Origin: Gemmatimonadota bacterium
GTDB taxonomy: Bacteria > Gemmatimonadota > Gemmatimonadetes > Gemmatimonadales > Gemmatimonadaceae
Length of the DNA stretch: 64,000 nt
Reading direction: 5' to 3'
Assembly (NCBI GenBank): GCA_016719105.1
Contig: JADKAQ010000001.1
Coordinates: 771,933 to 835,932, forward strand
Shown here in pieces: positions 10,686-18,870 of this stretch; positions within the stretch are counted from its first letter, which is position 1, and each line of letters starts with the position of its first letter. The notes under the pieces were generated by a model. That model was not told where the DNA came from. It saw only the letters and a program-made list of their open reading frames with translations, and made no database searches. The translations under genes were made by a program, and so were the position numbers.

Positions 10686-11629
10686 CCCCGCGGGTCCTGC
10701 GCGTCTCCGTCCTCGTCCCCGCCAAGGATGAAGCGGAGAACCTCCCGCTGTTCATGGAGCAGGTGGAGGAAGCCTTCCAGACGTTCGATCAGGGCTTCGA
10801 GGTCATCGTCATCGACGACGGCTCGGTCGACGACTCGTGGGCGGTGCTGGAGCGCCTGCGCGCGCGCTACCCGTTCCTGCGCACCGCGCGGCATCGGTCG
10901 CGCCGGGGGATCGCCGATGCGCTGCGCACGGGCTACCTCGCGGCGCGTGGCGACATCCTCGTCTTCTATCCCGCCGACCTGCAATTCAAGCCGGCCGACA
11001 TTCCGCGGTTGGTCGCGCCCATCCTGGCCGATGAAGCGGACATGGTCACCGGCTTCAAGGAAGGGAAGTACGAGAAGGCGTTCGTCTCGTCCGTGTACAA
11101 CAGGCTGAGCCGCCTCCTCTTTCACGTTCCGGTCAAGGATCTCAATAGCGTGAAGGCGTATCGTCGGGAGATCATGGACATCCTCCCGACGCGCCCCGAC
11201 TGGCACCGCTACATGATCGTGCTCGCCGCGGCCCAGGGCTACACGGTCACCGAGATCCCCGTCCCGCTCTTTCCTCGCCACGCCGGCAAGTCGAAGTTTG
11301 GGATTGGGCGCATTCCGGTCGGTGTGCTCGACATGCTCGCCGTCTGGTTCGAGTTGCGCTTCGCGCAGAAGCCGCTCCTCCTCTTCGGCATGCTGGGGGC
11401 GGGGCTCTTCGCCATCGGGGCGTTCGCCGGGCTCGCCGCGCTCGTCTGGCTCGCCCTCACCGGCGTGGGCCTGCGCGCCGTCTGGACCGTCATCCAGACC
11501 TGTCTCATCCTCGGGTCGGTCTTCTTCGCCACCGGACTCCTCGGGGAGCAGATCGCCGGCGTGCGCGCGCAGCTGCGCGAGCTGCGGCGCGTCACCGATG
11601 AACTTCGCGACGGGTCGCGCGATGGCTGA
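10682..11629 (+). CDS. Family 2 glycosyltransferase with C-terminal membrane hairpin (CsbB/DPM-like)
   Basis: Predicted cytoplasm-facing GT-A enzyme that loads a sugar onto a polyprenyl phosphate carrier. The GT2 domain (about residues 5-230) has 'SVLVPAKDEAENLP', 'VIVIDDGSVDDSW' and 'YPADLQFKPADIP'. Two hydrophobic helices follow (about residues 235-260 and 270-295), the layout of CsbB/GtrB/ArnC-type enzymes. The 315-residue length also fits. It overlaps rpoN (ATGA) and the next GT4 gene (8 bases). The flippase-like and YfhO-like genes downstream suggest it makes the carrier-linked sugar for them. The sugar is unknown. Confidence 0.88.
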   Translation: MTPRVLRVSVLVPAKDEAENLPLFMEQVEEAFQTFDQGFEVIVIDDGSVDDSWAVLERLRARYPFLRTARHRSRRGIADALRTGYLAARGDILVFYPADLQFKPADIPRLVAPILADEADMVTGFKEGKYEKAFVSSVYNRLSRLLFHVPVKDLNSVKAYRREIMDILPTRPDWHRYMIVLAAAQGYTVTEIPVPLFPRHAGKSKFGIGRIPVGVLDMLAVWFELRFAQKPLLLFGMLGAGLFAIGAFAGLAALVWLALTGVGLRAVWTVIQTCLILGSVFFATGLLGEQIAGVRAQLRELRRVTDELRDGSRDG

Positions 11630-12797
11630 CGCGCCTCGCCTGCGCGTCCTCTTCCTCACCCACTCGTATCCCCGCGTCCCTGGCGACGCCGCCGGGTCGT
11701 TCCTCTTGCACCTGGCGACGGCGCTGCGCGGGGAAGGGGTCGAGGTCCGCGTCATCGCCCCGGCGGGAGAAGGGCTCCCGGCGCACGACACGTTCGACGG
11801 CATTCGCGTCGACCGCTTCCACTACGCGCCGCGTCGCTATGAGAACCTCGCCTACACCGGCGAGATGGCGCAGGAGGTGCAACGCTCGTGGCGCGCGAAG
11901 GTGGCCCTCGTCGGCTTCCTCGGGGCGCAGTTCGGCGTTGCCACGCGCGTCCGACGGGAGTTCTCCCCGCAGCTGGTGCATGCGCACTGGTGGTTCCCGG
12001 GGGGGCTCGTCGGCACGTGGGTCGCCGGGCTGGGGCGACTCCCGCTCGTCACCACCATGCACGGCACCGACGTGCGCCTGGCGCGCGCCAAGAGCTTCGC
12101 GCGCCCGCTCTTCCGCCGCGTCATGCACCAGTCGTGCGCCGTCACCACCGTCTCGCGGTGGCTCGCCGCCGAGGTGCACGACATGGTCCCGGACGTGACG
12201 CCGCTCGTCGCTCCGATGCCCGTCTCCACGGCGCTCTTTGCCCCTGGCGACACACGCACGACAGACCGCGTGCTCTTCGTGGGACGCCTCAACGCCCAGA
12301 AGGGGATCGCGCTCCTCCTGGATGCCGTCGCGCGCATGCGCCACCGCGTCCACTTCGACCTCGTGGGCGACGGCTCCGACGCACCGGTCCTTCGCGCCCA
12401 GGCCGAGCGCCTCGGAATCGCCGATCGCCTCACCTGGCACGGGGCGCTTCCGCAGACCGCGCTGCCGGCGTTGTATCAGCGGGCCTCCGCCCTCGTCGTG
12501 CCGAGCATCGGCGAAGGGCTCGGGCTCGTGGCGGTCGAGGCGCAGCTCTGCGGGGCCCCCGTCGTCGCCTTCGAGAGTGGTGGCATCACCGATACCGTGA
12601 CGCACGGCGAAACCGGCCTCCTCGTCCCACCGGGCGACGTCAATGCCCTCGCCGAGGCGCTCGACCGGCTCTTCGATGATCCCGAACTGCGCTTGGCGTT
12701 AGGCAGGGCGGGGCGCATGTCCGCGCTCGGCGACTTCGCCCCCGAGTCCGCGGCGCGGCGGTACGCCACCCTCTACCGCACGATCGTTGCGCCGTAG
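11622..12797 (+). CDS. Family 4 (GT-B) glycosyltransferase
   Basis: Retaining nucleotide-sugar-dependent transferase of the GT4 family. Seen: N-terminal glycine-rich start 'VLFLTHSYPRVPGDAAGSF', acceptor-side 'AHWWFPGGLVGTWVA', donor-side 'VLFVGRLNAQKGIALLLDA' and the E-x7-E region 'PSIGEGLGLVAVEAQLCG'. The 391 residues match a full two-Rossmann enzyme with no membrane segment. ATG 11622 was chosen because it begins just before the conserved 'LRVLFLTH' strand and overlaps the previous stop by eight bases. In the cassette it probably extends a lipid- or carrier-linked glycan; the acceptor is not inferable. Confidence 0.88.
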   Translation: MADAPRLRVLFLTHSYPRVPGDAAGSFLLHLATALRGEGVEVRVIAPAGEGLPAHDTFDGIRVDRFHYAPRRYENLAYTGEMAQEVQRSWRAKVALVGFLGAQFGVATRVRREFSPQLVHAHWWFPGGLVGTWVAGLGRLPLVTTMHGTDVRLARAKSFARPLFRRVMHQSCAVTTVSRWLAAEVHDMVPDVTPLVAPMPVSTALFAPGDTRTTDRVLFVGRLNAQKGIALLLDAVARMRHRVHFDLVGDGSDAPVLRAQAERLGIADRLTWHGALPQTALPALYQRASALVVPSIGEGLGLVAVEAQLCGAPVVAFESGGITDTVTHGETGLLVPPGDVNALAEALDRLFDDPELRLALGRAGRMSALGDFAPESAARRYATLYRTIVAP

Positions 12798-13722
12798 CGC
12801 CACGCGGCTGGTCTTCGCGCTCCTGGCCGTCGCCGCGGTCCTCCTTGCCGCGCGAGCCATCGCCAGCCAGTGGCGCGCCTTTCGCGATTCCGGCGCCCAC
12901 CTCTCCCCGCGCTGGTCGCTCATCGCGCTCTCGAGCGTCCTCGTCCTCGTCGCCTATGCCGTCCTCGTCGAAACGTGGCGGCGGACCGTGCGTGCCTGGG
13001 ACGCTGAACTGCCGTGGGGCGAGGCGGCCCGCATCTGGTTCATCTCCAACCTCGGGCGCTACCTCCCCGGCAAGGTCTGGCAGATCGGCGCCATGGGGGT
13101 CATGGCACAGGAGCAGGGGGTGTCGGTCGTCGCCGCCACCGGCTCCGCACTGGTCATCAACCTCGTCAACCTGCTCGCGGGCTTCGGGGTCGTGCTGGTG
13201 ACCGGTGCCGAGTTCTTCGAGGCGCGAAACGCCGCCCTCGCTTTCGGCGCGCTCCTGCTCGCAGGCATCGTTCTGGCGCCGCGCCTTGTCCCATTCATCG
13301 GGCGTCTCGCCGGAAAGGTGATCGGGCGCCCGCTCGACGTCCCCACGCTCCCCGATCGAGCCGTCTGGCTCGCCGCCGTCGGGTGCGTGGTCGCCTGGCT
13401 GCTGTACGGCGTGGCGTTCCAGTGCTTCGTGGCGGGGATCCTCGGGCAGGCCCCGGGGCGTACGTCGTCGTACATCGCCGCCTTCACCGGATCCTATCTG
13501 GCGGGCTACATTGCGTTGTTTGCGCCGGGAGGCATCGGCGTGCGGGAAGGGTCGCTCATCTTCGCGTTAGGCCGGTTCGGGCTGGCGCAGGCTGGGGCGG
13601 CCGGGGTCATCTCCCTCACGTCGCGGCTCTGGCTCACCGTGCTCGAGGTCCTCCCGGGCCTCGTCTTCCTGGCTGTCGACGCCCTGCGGGGGCGTCGCCC
13701 TACATCGTCCACCCCGTCATGA
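12787..13722 (+). CDS. Flippase-like integral membrane protein (lysylphosphatidylglycerol synthase TM region, UPF0104)
   Basis: Polytopic membrane protein of 311 residues related to the flippase half of MprF (UPF0104/YbhN family). Several hydrophobic helices are visible (for example 'LVFALLAVAAVLLAARAIA', 'LALGALLLAGIVLAP'-like stretches), plus the family's 'WFISNLGRYLPGKVWQ' segment and 'FAPGGIGVREGSLIF'. Start is TTG at 12787, eleven bases inside the previous gene; no better start lies near. Placed between glycosyltransferases and a YfhO-type protein, it is a good candidate for moving a polyprenyl-P-sugar or glycolipid across the inner membrane. Function is inferred from family and context. 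Confidence 0.85.
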   Translation: MRRSATRLVFALLAVAAVLLAARAIASQWRAFRDSGAHLSPRWSLIALSSVLVLVAYAVLVETWRRTVRAWDAELPWGEAARIWFISNLGRYLPGKVWQIGAMGVMAQEQGVSVVAATGSALVINLVNLLAGFGVVLVTGAEFFEARNAALAFGALLLAGIVLAPRLVPFIGRLAGKVIGRPLDVPTLPDRAVWLAAVGCVVAWLLYGVAFQCFVAGILGQAPGRTSSYIAAFTGSYLAGYIALFAPGGIGVREGSLIFALGRFGLAQAGAAGVISLTSRLWLTVLEVLPGLVFLAVDALRGRRPTSSTPS

Positions 13723-16130
13723 CCCGTTCGCCCGACGTCGCAGCCCCCGTTGGACCACCACCGGCTGCGCCGCCCGGACCGCGCTTCGCGCTTGGCTGGG
13801 CCGCCCTCATCCACGCCGTCTGTACGCTGGCGTTAGGCTTCCCGGCCCTCGCCGGCAAGTTCCTGGTCAATCCGTATTCCGACCAGTACATCGCCGGCTA
13901 TCCGTTCCGCGAGTTCGCCCGCAGCCACTGGCACCGCTTTGGCGAGATTCCGCAGTGGAATCCGTATCTCTTCGGCGGCATGCCATTCGTCGATGCGATG
14001 CACGGCGACACGTTCTATCCCACCGCGGCGCTGCGCATCCTCATCGGCACCGACGCCGGGATGACCTGGGGGCTGCTCCTCCACGTCTTCCTCGCCGGGC
14101 TCTTCACTTTCGTCTTTCTGCGCGCGATCGGGCTGTCGTTCTTCGCCGCCGTGGTGGGGGGCGTGGCCTACCAGATGGGGGGCAACGTCGCCGGGCTCGT
14201 CTCGCCCGGTCACGACGGCAAGATGTTCATCGCCGCGCTCCTCCCGCTCGCGCTGTATTTCGTGGTCCGTGGCGTTCGCGATGGCCGGAAGGCGTCGTGG
14301 GGAGCGCTGGCCATCGTCGTCGGTCTCGCCGTCCTGTCACCGCACCCGCAGCTGCTGCAGTACATGCTCCTCGTGACGGGAGCGTTCGCCCTCTTCCTCG
14401 CCCTCGGCTACGGGAGCGACTCGACCCTGGCGCGGCGCGATGGCGTCGTCCGCCTCGGCGCGGCGCTGAGCTCGGTCGCGGTGGGCATGGTCATCGGAGC
14501 GATCCAGTTCTGGCCAGTGAAGACGTACGAGCCCTTCTCGCCACGCGCGGGGGGGAAGGGGTGGGAGCACGCCGTCTCGTACTCACTCCCCCCGGAAGAG
14601 ACGCTCAACTTCATGATCCCGCAGTTCACGGGGATCCTGGACAAGTACTGGGGACGGAACGGCATCCACTTCCATTCCGAGTACATCGGCGCCGCGGTCC
14701 TCTTTCTGGCTGGACTCGCGCTCGGCGCGTGGACCCTCCGATCGCACAAGCGCATCGTCTGGTTCTTCCTTGGCGCCTTCGTGATCTCGCTGCTGTGGGC
14801 CATGGGGGGCTACACCCCCTTCTACTCGCTGGTCTACGCCCTCGTCCCGGGAACCAAGTACTTCCGGGCCCCCAGCACGATGCTGTTCGTCGTTTCGTTC
14901 TGTGCGGCCGTCCTCGCCGCCTTCGGAAGCGAGCGTATCGTTCGACTCGAGAATCGGAGGCGCTACGCGATCGGCTGGATCATCGCGGCGGTTCTCATCG
15001 GCGTGCTCGGCGCGTCGGGCGCGCTCACCAACGTGGGGGTCTCGATTGCCGGGGCCGAGCGGGCGGACTACGTCATGGCGAACGACGGGGCACTGCGCGT
15101 CGGGGCGCTCCGGTCGATGCTGTTCATCCTCATGGCCGTCGGGATCGCGTTCGTCGTGAGCACCCGTCGTGTCTCGCGCGACCTCGGCGGGACGCTTCTG
15201 ATTCTTCTCGTAGCCCTCGATTGCGCGAGCGTCCTGCGCCAATACTGGCAGTTCTCGGAGCCCGCGGAGATCACGTACGCGAGCAACCCCGTCATCGACT
15301 ACCTCAAGAAGCAGCCAGGGCCGTACCGAGTCCTCTCGTTCCAGACCGCCCCATCCGAGGGCGTGCACGACCCGCTCTTGAACTACGACGGGTTGATGGT
15401 GCACGGCATCGCCAACGTGCTCGGCTATCACGGAAACGAGTTGGGCGCGTACGACCGGCTGGCGGGGAAAGACGACGGATTCCGTCAGGTCGCCAATCCC
15501 AACTTCTGGCGGCTCTTGAACATGCGCTACGTCCTTACCAACTCACCTGACAACATCGGGATCAAGGAGCTGAAGCAGGTCGCCGGCCCCGCCCGCGACG
15601 CGTCGGGGAGCGAGCTGTACCTGCACGAGATTCCTTTCGAGACGTCGTATGCGTGGGTGACGCCCGCGATGGCCAAGGCCGACGAGGCGTCGGTCATGGC
15701 GACGGTGCTCGACCCGCGATTCGACGTGCGGCGCGCCACCGTGTTCGACAACTCAGCGGCGGTGAAGGTAGAACCGCTGACCAACCTCCCGGAACCGCTG
15801 GCCATCCGGGCGACGGTGAAGGACTACTCGCCGGGGCGCGCCACTATCGAACTCGATAGTCCGGCCCCCCCGGGGGCGGCGCTCATGGTCTCCGAGAATT
15901 GGTATCCTGGGTGGACCGCCACCGTGGATGGCAAGACGGCCACCATCGGGAAGGCCGCCGTCTCGCTGATGGGGATCGCACTACCGGCCGGGGCACGGAA
16001 GGTCCAGCTCCAGTTCACCAACCCGCCGTACGAGACGGGGAAGTCGGTGACGCTCATGGCACTCGCCGCGGCGCTGCTCATGCTCGCAGGCGGCACACTC
16101 CTCGACCGAAGGAGAGCGAGCAGTGTCTGA
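13719..16130 (+). CDS. YfhO-type GT-C membrane protein
   Basis: Large polytopic protein (803 residues) of the bacterial membrane protein YfhO family, GT-C fold. A short Pro/Ala-rich N-tail is followed by the first helix and a periplasmic loop with 'FREFARSHWHRFGEIPQWNP' and 'FGGMPFVDAMHGDTFYP', the conserved YfhO region; about 11-13 helices follow to residue 480, then a periplasmic beta-rich domain and a last helix near the C-terminus ('LMALAAALLMLAGG'). In Bacillus, YfhO works with a polyprenyl-P-sugar synthase (CsbB) and a flippase to glycosylate envelope polymers. The same three kinds of gene are adjacent here. ATG overlaps the preceding stop by four bases. Confidence 0.85.
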   Translation: MTRSPDVAAPVGPPPAAPPGPRFALGWAALIHAVCTLALGFPALAGKFLVNPYSDQYIAGYPFREFARSHWHRFGEIPQWNPYLFGGMPFVDAMHGDTFYPTAALRILIGTDAGMTWGLLLHVFLAGLFTFVFLRAIGLSFFAAVVGGVAYQMGGNVAGLVSPGHDGKMFIAALLPLALYFVVRGVRDGRKASWGALAIVVGLAVLSPHPQLLQYMLLVTGAFALFLALGYGSDSTLARRDGVVRLGAALSSVAVGMVIGAIQFWPVKTYEPFSPRAGGKGWEHAVSYSLPPEETLNFMIPQFTGILDKYWGRNGIHFHSEYIGAAVLFLAGLALGAWTLRSHKRIVWFFLGAFVISLLWAMGGYTPFYSLVYALVPGTKYFRAPSTMLFVVSFCAAVLAAFGSERIVRLENRRRYAIGWIIAAVLIGVLGASGALTNVGVSIAGAERADYVMANDGALRVGALRSMLFILMAVGIAFVVSTRRVSRDLGGTLLILLVALDCASVLRQYWQFSEPAEITYASNPVIDYLKKQPGPYRVLSFQTAPSEGVHDPLLNYDGLMVHGIANVLGYHGNELGAYDRLAGKDDGFRQVANPNFWRLLNMRYVLTNSPDNIGIKELKQVAGPARDASGSELYLHEIPFETSYAWVTPAMAKADEASVMATVLDPRFDVRRATVFDNSAAVKVEPLTNLPEPLAIRATVKDYSPGRATIELDSPAPPGAALMVSENWYPGWTATVDGKTATIGKAAVSLMGIALPAGARKVQLQFTNPPYETGKSVTLMALAAALLMLAGGTLLDRRRASSV

Positions 16131-16863
16131 GCCGGCGGGGCTGGCGGAGAAGGCACTGGTCATCGTCCCGACGTACAACGAGCGGGAGAACATCATTCGC
16201 CTGATCGACGCGGTCCTCGCACAGGATCCGCGCATCGAGGTGCTGGTCGTTGACGACGGTTCGCCCGACGGGACGGGGGCGCTGGTCGACGAGCGCGCGG
16301 CGTCCGACGGTCGCGTGCATGTCGTGCATCGCCCCCGAAAGATGGGGCTCGGCACCGCCTACCTCGCCGGCTTTCGCTGGGCCCTCGAGCGCGACTACGA
16401 GCTGGTGTTCGAGATGGACGCCGACTTCTCGCACGATCCGTCGCATCTCCCGCAGTTCCTGGACAGCGCTCGCGACGCGGATCTGGTGCTGGGCTCGAGG
16501 TATCGCGAAGGGAAGGTCACGGTCGTGAACTGGCCGATGGCGCGGCTGCTGTTGAGCTACAGCGCGAACATCTATGCGCGAATCGTGACCGGGCTGCCCT
16601 TGTACGACGCCACGGGCGGATTCAAGTGCTTCCATAGGAAAGTACTTGAGGCGATCGACCTAAGTGATGTTAGATCAAACGGATACGCGTTCCAGATTGA
16701 GATGAGCTTTCGGGCGTGGCGCAAAGGGTTCCGTATAGTGGAGATCCCGATCGTCTTCGTCGATCGTACCGAGGGCGAGAGCAAGATGTCCAAGCGGATC
16801 GTTCGGGAAGCCATCTGGATGGTCTGGCGGCTGCGCTGGTGGGCGATCATTCGGAGGGTGTAG
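16123..16863 (+). CDS. Polyprenol monophosphomannose synthase-like GT2
   Basis: Soluble GT2 enzyme close to dolichol/polyprenol phosphate mannose synthase, 246 residues, no membrane helix. Seen: 'ALVIVPTYNERENIIRLIDA', 'VLVVDDGSPDGTG', 'VFEMDADFSHDP' (DxD-like metal site) and 'ATGGFKCFHRKVLEAI'. It likely charges polyprenyl phosphate with mannose or a related sugar for the GT-C protein encoded just upstream (8-base overlap; GTG start). Within the gene, bases about 16631-16680 are only about 42% GC and rich in rare codons, unlike the surrounding sequence, which hints at a small recombined patch. Confidence 0.9.
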   Translation: MSEPAGLAEKALVIVPTYNERENIIRLIDAVLAQDPRIEVLVVDDGSPDGTGALVDERAASDGRVHVVHRPRKMGLGTAYLAGFRWALERDYELVFEMDADFSHDPSHLPQFLDSARDADLVLGSRYREGKVTVVNWPMARLLLSYSANIYARIVTGLPLYDATGGFKCFHRKVLEAIDLSDVRSNGYAFQIEMSFRAWRKGFRIVEIPIVFVDRTEGESKMSKRIVREAIWMVWRLRWWAIIRRV

Positions 16864-16865
16864 CC

Positions 16866-17678
16866 ATGGTGGGTCGCGAGTTCTGGAAGATGAGCGGGTC
16901 GGGCAACGACTTCGTCTTCTTCAACGCCATGCACGTGGCCGCAGGCGACCTCGCGACTCCGGCACGCATCGGACAGCTCTGTGAGCGCCGGACCGGAATC
17001 GGCGCAGATGGCGTCGTCTTCCTCGAACCGCACGACGTGCACGCCTTCTCGATGCGCTACTTCAATCGGGACGGATCGCTCGCCGAGATGTGCGGGAATG
17101 CCGCGCTGTGCAGCACTCGGCTGGCGCGCGAACTCGGAATCGTCGAGCAGGGCGAGTTCACCTTCCAGACGGTCTCCGGGCCGGTCACCGGGCGCTTCCA
17201 GGATGGGACGCCACAGATCGACATGGTCCCGGTAACCCAGCTCGCGGCGACGTTCGAGACGCCGCGCCTTCCGGGTGAGCAGCGCATCGGCTTCGCCCGG
17301 GTCGGCGTACCGCACCTCGTCGTCCTCGTTCCGGACGTTGAGCTGGTCGACGTGTATCACCGCGGAAGTGAGCTGCGCCACCTCGCATCGCTCCGCGACG
17401 GCGCCAACGCGAACTTCGTGTCGAAAAGCGTCGATGGGCGCTGGTCGATCCGCACGTATGAACGCGGCGTCGAGGAAGAGACGCTGGCCTGCGGCACCGG
17501 CTCCGTCGCCTCAGCGGCGCTGCTGACGGCCTGGGGGCTCGAGCGCGGTCGCGTCGTCCTCACGACCAGGTCAGGCTGCGACCTGATTGCCTCGGTCGCG
17601 CACGAGCCGGAGCAGGGAACGCCGATGCTCGCTGGCGAAGGACGTATCGTCTTCAGCGGACACTTGGGCGAACTCTGA
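16866..17678 (+). CDS. dapF: Diaminopimelate epimerase
   Basis: Converts LL- to meso-diaminopimelate for peptidoglycan cross-linking and lysine synthesis. Both catalytic cysteines are present: 'AEMCGNAALCS' (general base/acid 1) and 'LACGTGSVAS' (acid 2). N-terminal 'WKMSGSGNDFVFF' is the family start. Length 270 is typical. ATG 16866 starts two bases after the previous stop, so it is the last gene of the rightward chain. It ends about 210 bases before dif. Confidence 0.97.
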   Translation: MVGREFWKMSGSGNDFVFFNAMHVAAGDLATPARIGQLCERRTGIGADGVVFLEPHDVHAFSMRYFNRDGSLAEMCGNAALCSTRLARELGIVEQGEFTFQTVSGPVTGRFQDGTPQIDMVPVTQLAATFETPRLPGEQRIGFARVGVPHLVVLVPDVELVDVYHRGSELRHLASLRDGANANFVSKSVDGRWSIRTYERGVEEETLACGTGSVASAALLTAWGLERGRVVLTTRSGCDLIASVAHEPEQGTPMLAGEGRIVFSGHLGEL

Positions 17679-17886
17679 CCGCTCCGTAACGGGTCGAAGT
17701 CGGCCCCGTTCTACGATGTCTCTTGCTCCGACCCACTGTCGCATTTCGCGCAGCGTCTCGAGCCTCGATCTGCCAGGCGCGTTAACTCAGTGGAGCATCG
17801 CGACCGCGCGAGCGTCACGAACGGCGCGGACTCAGAAGCGGTGAGAGGGGGCCAGCCCTTGGTTTCCCCGAGTTTTCCACCGATTG

Positions 17887-17914
17887 AGTTTACATAACAC
17901 ATATTATGCGTAAT
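17887..17914. other. dif site: XerC/XerD chromosome dimer resolution sequence
   Basis: Read on the minus strand, the 28 bp consist of XerC arm ATTACGCATAA (17914-17904), spacer TATGTG (17903-17898) and XerD arm TTATGTAAACT (17897-17887). The XerC arm shares CGCATAA with the E. coli dif arm; the XerD arm equals the one I know from Bacillus subtilis dif. The 11-6-11 layout is exact. The site lies in the largest gene-free gap (17,679-18,008), a local AT-rich island, where rightward and leftward gene blocks converge. The rest of that gap holds a terminator hairpin and nothing else I could support. Role: resolution of chromosome dimers at division with FtsK. Confidence 0.9.
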
Positions 17915-17933
17915 ACTTCGCTCCCAAGAAGAC

Positions 17934-17959
17934 GGGCCGGGAGAGACCCCTCCCGGCCC
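17934..17959. terminator. Bidirectional terminator hairpin between convergent genes
   Basis: A perfect 10-bp inverted repeat, GGGCCGGGAG (17934-17943) and CTCCCGGCCC (17950-17959), with a 6-base loop. It lies between the convergent dapF and YfgM-like genes, 20 bases from dif. The minus-strand tail is mildly T-rich (GTCTTCTT); the plus-strand tail is not. Confidence 0.6.
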
Positions 17960-18008
17960 ATCTCACTGTCGTCAGCTTCGCGGCAGTTCGGTCTCTATCA
18001 CGGCGCGA

Positions 18009-18665
18009 CTAGCGCGCCGCGACGGATGCGCCGAGTTCGCCGACGCGGAGACGCGCCTCACCGTTGAGCGGCGACGATTGATCGTCGGCCATCGACTGCC
18101 AGAGCTTCAACGCGTCCTCCTTCTTGCCCGCCAAGGCGAATGACCGGGCGGCGTCTGCCTTGTAGGTCTCGCGTTCGGACGGGAGCTTGGACGCTTCCGA
18201 CGCCTTCAAGTACTCGGCCGCCGCCTCGGCAGGCTTGCCGGACTGTTCCAGTCCGCCCGCGCGCAACGCGTGGAGCGACGGCTGCAGCGCTCCCGCCGAA
18301 CCGATCTCGTCGAGGATCTTGAGCCCTTCGGCGACCTTGCCCTGCTGGAAGTTCACCTGCGCCAGGAGCAGGCGCGCCTGCGTTCCCGCCGGCGTCGAGC
18401 CGTAGCGCTGTACGAGCTTCTGGAGGTCGGCCGCTGCAAGCGGAAGGTTGCCAGACGCCACGCTGCGCTGTGCGTCACCCAACGCACGAGATGCGCCCGC
18501 GGCCTTCGTCGCGTTGGAGCGCGAGAAGACCCAAGTGCCCGCAACGATCGCCGCCACCACGATGGCGCCAATGCCGACCTGGCGCCCATGCGCTTGCAGC
18601 CAATCCATCAGGGACTCCGCCGAATCGTCGAGCTGCGGCCGAGCCGCTTCACCTGTTTTGGTCAT
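18009..18665 (-). CDS. YfgM-like membrane-anchored TPR protein
   Basis: A 218-residue protein with a cytoplasmic N-tail, one membrane helix (about residues 31-50, 'VGIGAIVVAAIVAGTWVF') and a periplasmic helical-repeat region (about 60-218) with TPR-like units such as 'ARLLLAQVNFQQGKVAEGL' and 'RSFALAGKKEDALKLWQSM'. This layout matches the YfgM/ancillary SecYEG subunit family (TPR_21), which aids periplasmic chaperone transfer in E. coli. Function is inferred from family only. It is divergent from the AP2-domain gene and shares its 205-base upstream region. Confidence 0.75.
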   Translation of the reverse strand: MTKTGEAARPQLDDSAESLMDWLQAHGRQVGIGAIVVAAIVAGTWVFSRSNATKAAGASRALGDAQRSVASGNLPLAAADLQKLVQRYGSTPAGTQARLLLAQVNFQQGKVAEGLKILDEIGSAGALQPSLHALRAGGLEQSGKPAEAAAEYLKASEASKLPSERETYKADAARSFALAGKKEDALKLWQSMADDQSSPLNGEARLRVGELGASVAAR

Positions 18666-18724
18666 GTGTTGTCAGGCTTTCCCTGCCCCGTGTGTGTCCT
18701 TTTCGGGGACGAAGTTTTGCGTGG

Positions 18725-18776
18725 TAACGCGCACGTTATGCGGAAGTGTTAACGCACGTCGCATGATGCGCGTTAA
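18725..18776. promoter_or_regulatory. Two TAACG-type inverted repeats in a divergent promoter region
   Basis: TAACG/CGTTA (18725-18729 and 18734-18738, 4-base spacer) and TTAACGC/GCGTTAA (18749-18755 and 18770-18776, 14-base spacer) lie together between the YfgM-like gene and the AP2-domain gene. The 9-base direct repeat CGGAAGTGT occurs at 18741-18749 and 18800-18808. Such a cluster looks like an operator for one or both divergent genes. The regulator is unknown; the AP2 protein itself is a candidate by position. Confidence 0.45.
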
Positions 18777-18812
18777 AGATGTGTAGCACACCGTCTTGCC
18801 GGAAGTGTGGCC

Positions 18813-18840
18813 TTGTCCCCGCGAGAGTTTTCGCTATCCT
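18813..18840 (+). promoter_or_regulatory. Sigma-70-like promoter of the AP2-domain gene
   Basis: TTGTCC (18813-18818) and TATCCT (18835-18840) with a 16-base spacer, giving a start site near 18847 and a leader of about 24 bases to the ATG at 18871. Confidence 0.4.
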
Positions 18841-18870
18841 TCCCAGCGCCCTCACCCTCAACCACTTACC

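Noticed and set aside
12787..12797. Overlap of the GT4 stop with the TTG start of the flippase gene considered as a frameshift fusion
   Set aside because: Both ends match their families in length, and 4-11 base overlaps are normal along this operon.
17775..17845. tRNA-like stretch with 'TTAACTCAGTGGAGC' resembling a D-arm
   Set aside because: No acceptor pairing, the D-loop is too short and there is no T-arm (no TTCGAAT-like loop). At best a chance likeness or tRNA relic.
17934..17959. Hairpin beside dif considered as part of a small RNA gene
   Set aside because: No convincing promoter at a suitable distance; position between convergent genes fits a terminator.
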